Origin: Protula sp. h YS-2021
Taxonomy: Eukaryota; Annelida; Polychaeta; Sabellida; Serpulidae
Direction of reading: 5' to 3'
Length of the DNA stretch: 64,000 bases
Assembly: GCA_949752745.1 (NCBI GenBank)
Contig: OX457025.1
Coordinates: 96,475,804 to 96,539,803, forward strand
The stretch's first letter is position 1; every line of letters starts with the position of its first letter. Of the stretch, positions 63,957-64,000 are shown piece by piece. A model generated the notes under the pieces. That model saw only the letters and a list, made by a program, of their open reading frames with translations, made no database searches and was not told the DNA's origin. The translations under genes were made by a program, and so were the position numbers.

Positions 63957-64000
63957 GGTTGCTCATTTTAATTGCTTTTACGGAGACCCATTAGTGATGG

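Overview
The window is eukaryotic, animal DNA: AT-rich, intron-bearing, crowded with transposons and microsatellites. Short dispersed repeats with CCGTCCGTC runs, TGACCTTGACC-rich blocks and CTTAGGGGGAGATATA-type motifs resemble those I associate with bivalves and other aquatic invertebrates. The phylum is an inference, not something proven here.

Two host genes can be supported. (1) A Ras-like small GTPase on the minus strand: exon 1 with the P-loop (27033-26862), a 54-nt exon 2 (23720-23667) and a last exon carrying the NKKD motif (14511-14071). Exons 1 and 2 occur again at 41857-41686 and 39546-39493 because an intron-containing block is duplicated (about 14.6-28.0 kb and 33.9-42.7 kb). Different transposons entered each copy, so each copy shows the empty site of the other's insertions. 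(2) A SET-domain gene on the plus strand, 55940 to at least 62653 (nine exons deduced from splice sites in consistent phase). Its 2.65-kb exon 5 finishes the SET domain and then holds a large array of 12/36-residue acidic repeats.

Mobile DNA makes up most of the rest. At 7019-12710 is a 5.7-kb palindromic element with 2.2-kb inverted arms, AGTAGTAGG...CCTACTACT ends and a perfect 6-bp target duplication (AATATA). These are Polinton/Maverick-type end features, but no Polinton core gene is visible. It carries a C2H2 zinc-finger protein (ORF A) and a basic protein ending in a PC4/SUB1-like single-stranded-DNA-binding domain (ORF B). Nine-base GTTCAACAT arrays lie upstream of ORF A, and each arm holds a TATA-driven coding exon with a splice donor. 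A relative, truncated on its left, lies at 28380-32243, and its insertion site is seen uninterrupted at 5971. This family is the best candidate for an undescribed system.

At 16283-23345 is a full-length L1/Tx1-like LINE with a 12-bp target duplication. Its ORF1 runs into a NADAR domain, and a 300-bp tandem array separates ORF1 from ORF2. At 34545-39177 is a Ngaro-like tyrosine-recombinase retrotransposon with split direct repeats (SAP/CCCH gag, RT-RNase H, tyrosine recombinase). Smaller non-autonomous elements (hAT-like, pogo-like nested, CCCAG-ended, ATAAGCCAATTCGC-ended), tRNA T-arm-like hairpin repeats and many satellites fill 42.7-55 kb and the SET gene introns. In about 1-4.5 kb, 12.7-14 kb and 48.2-55.9 kb I see no convincing gene.
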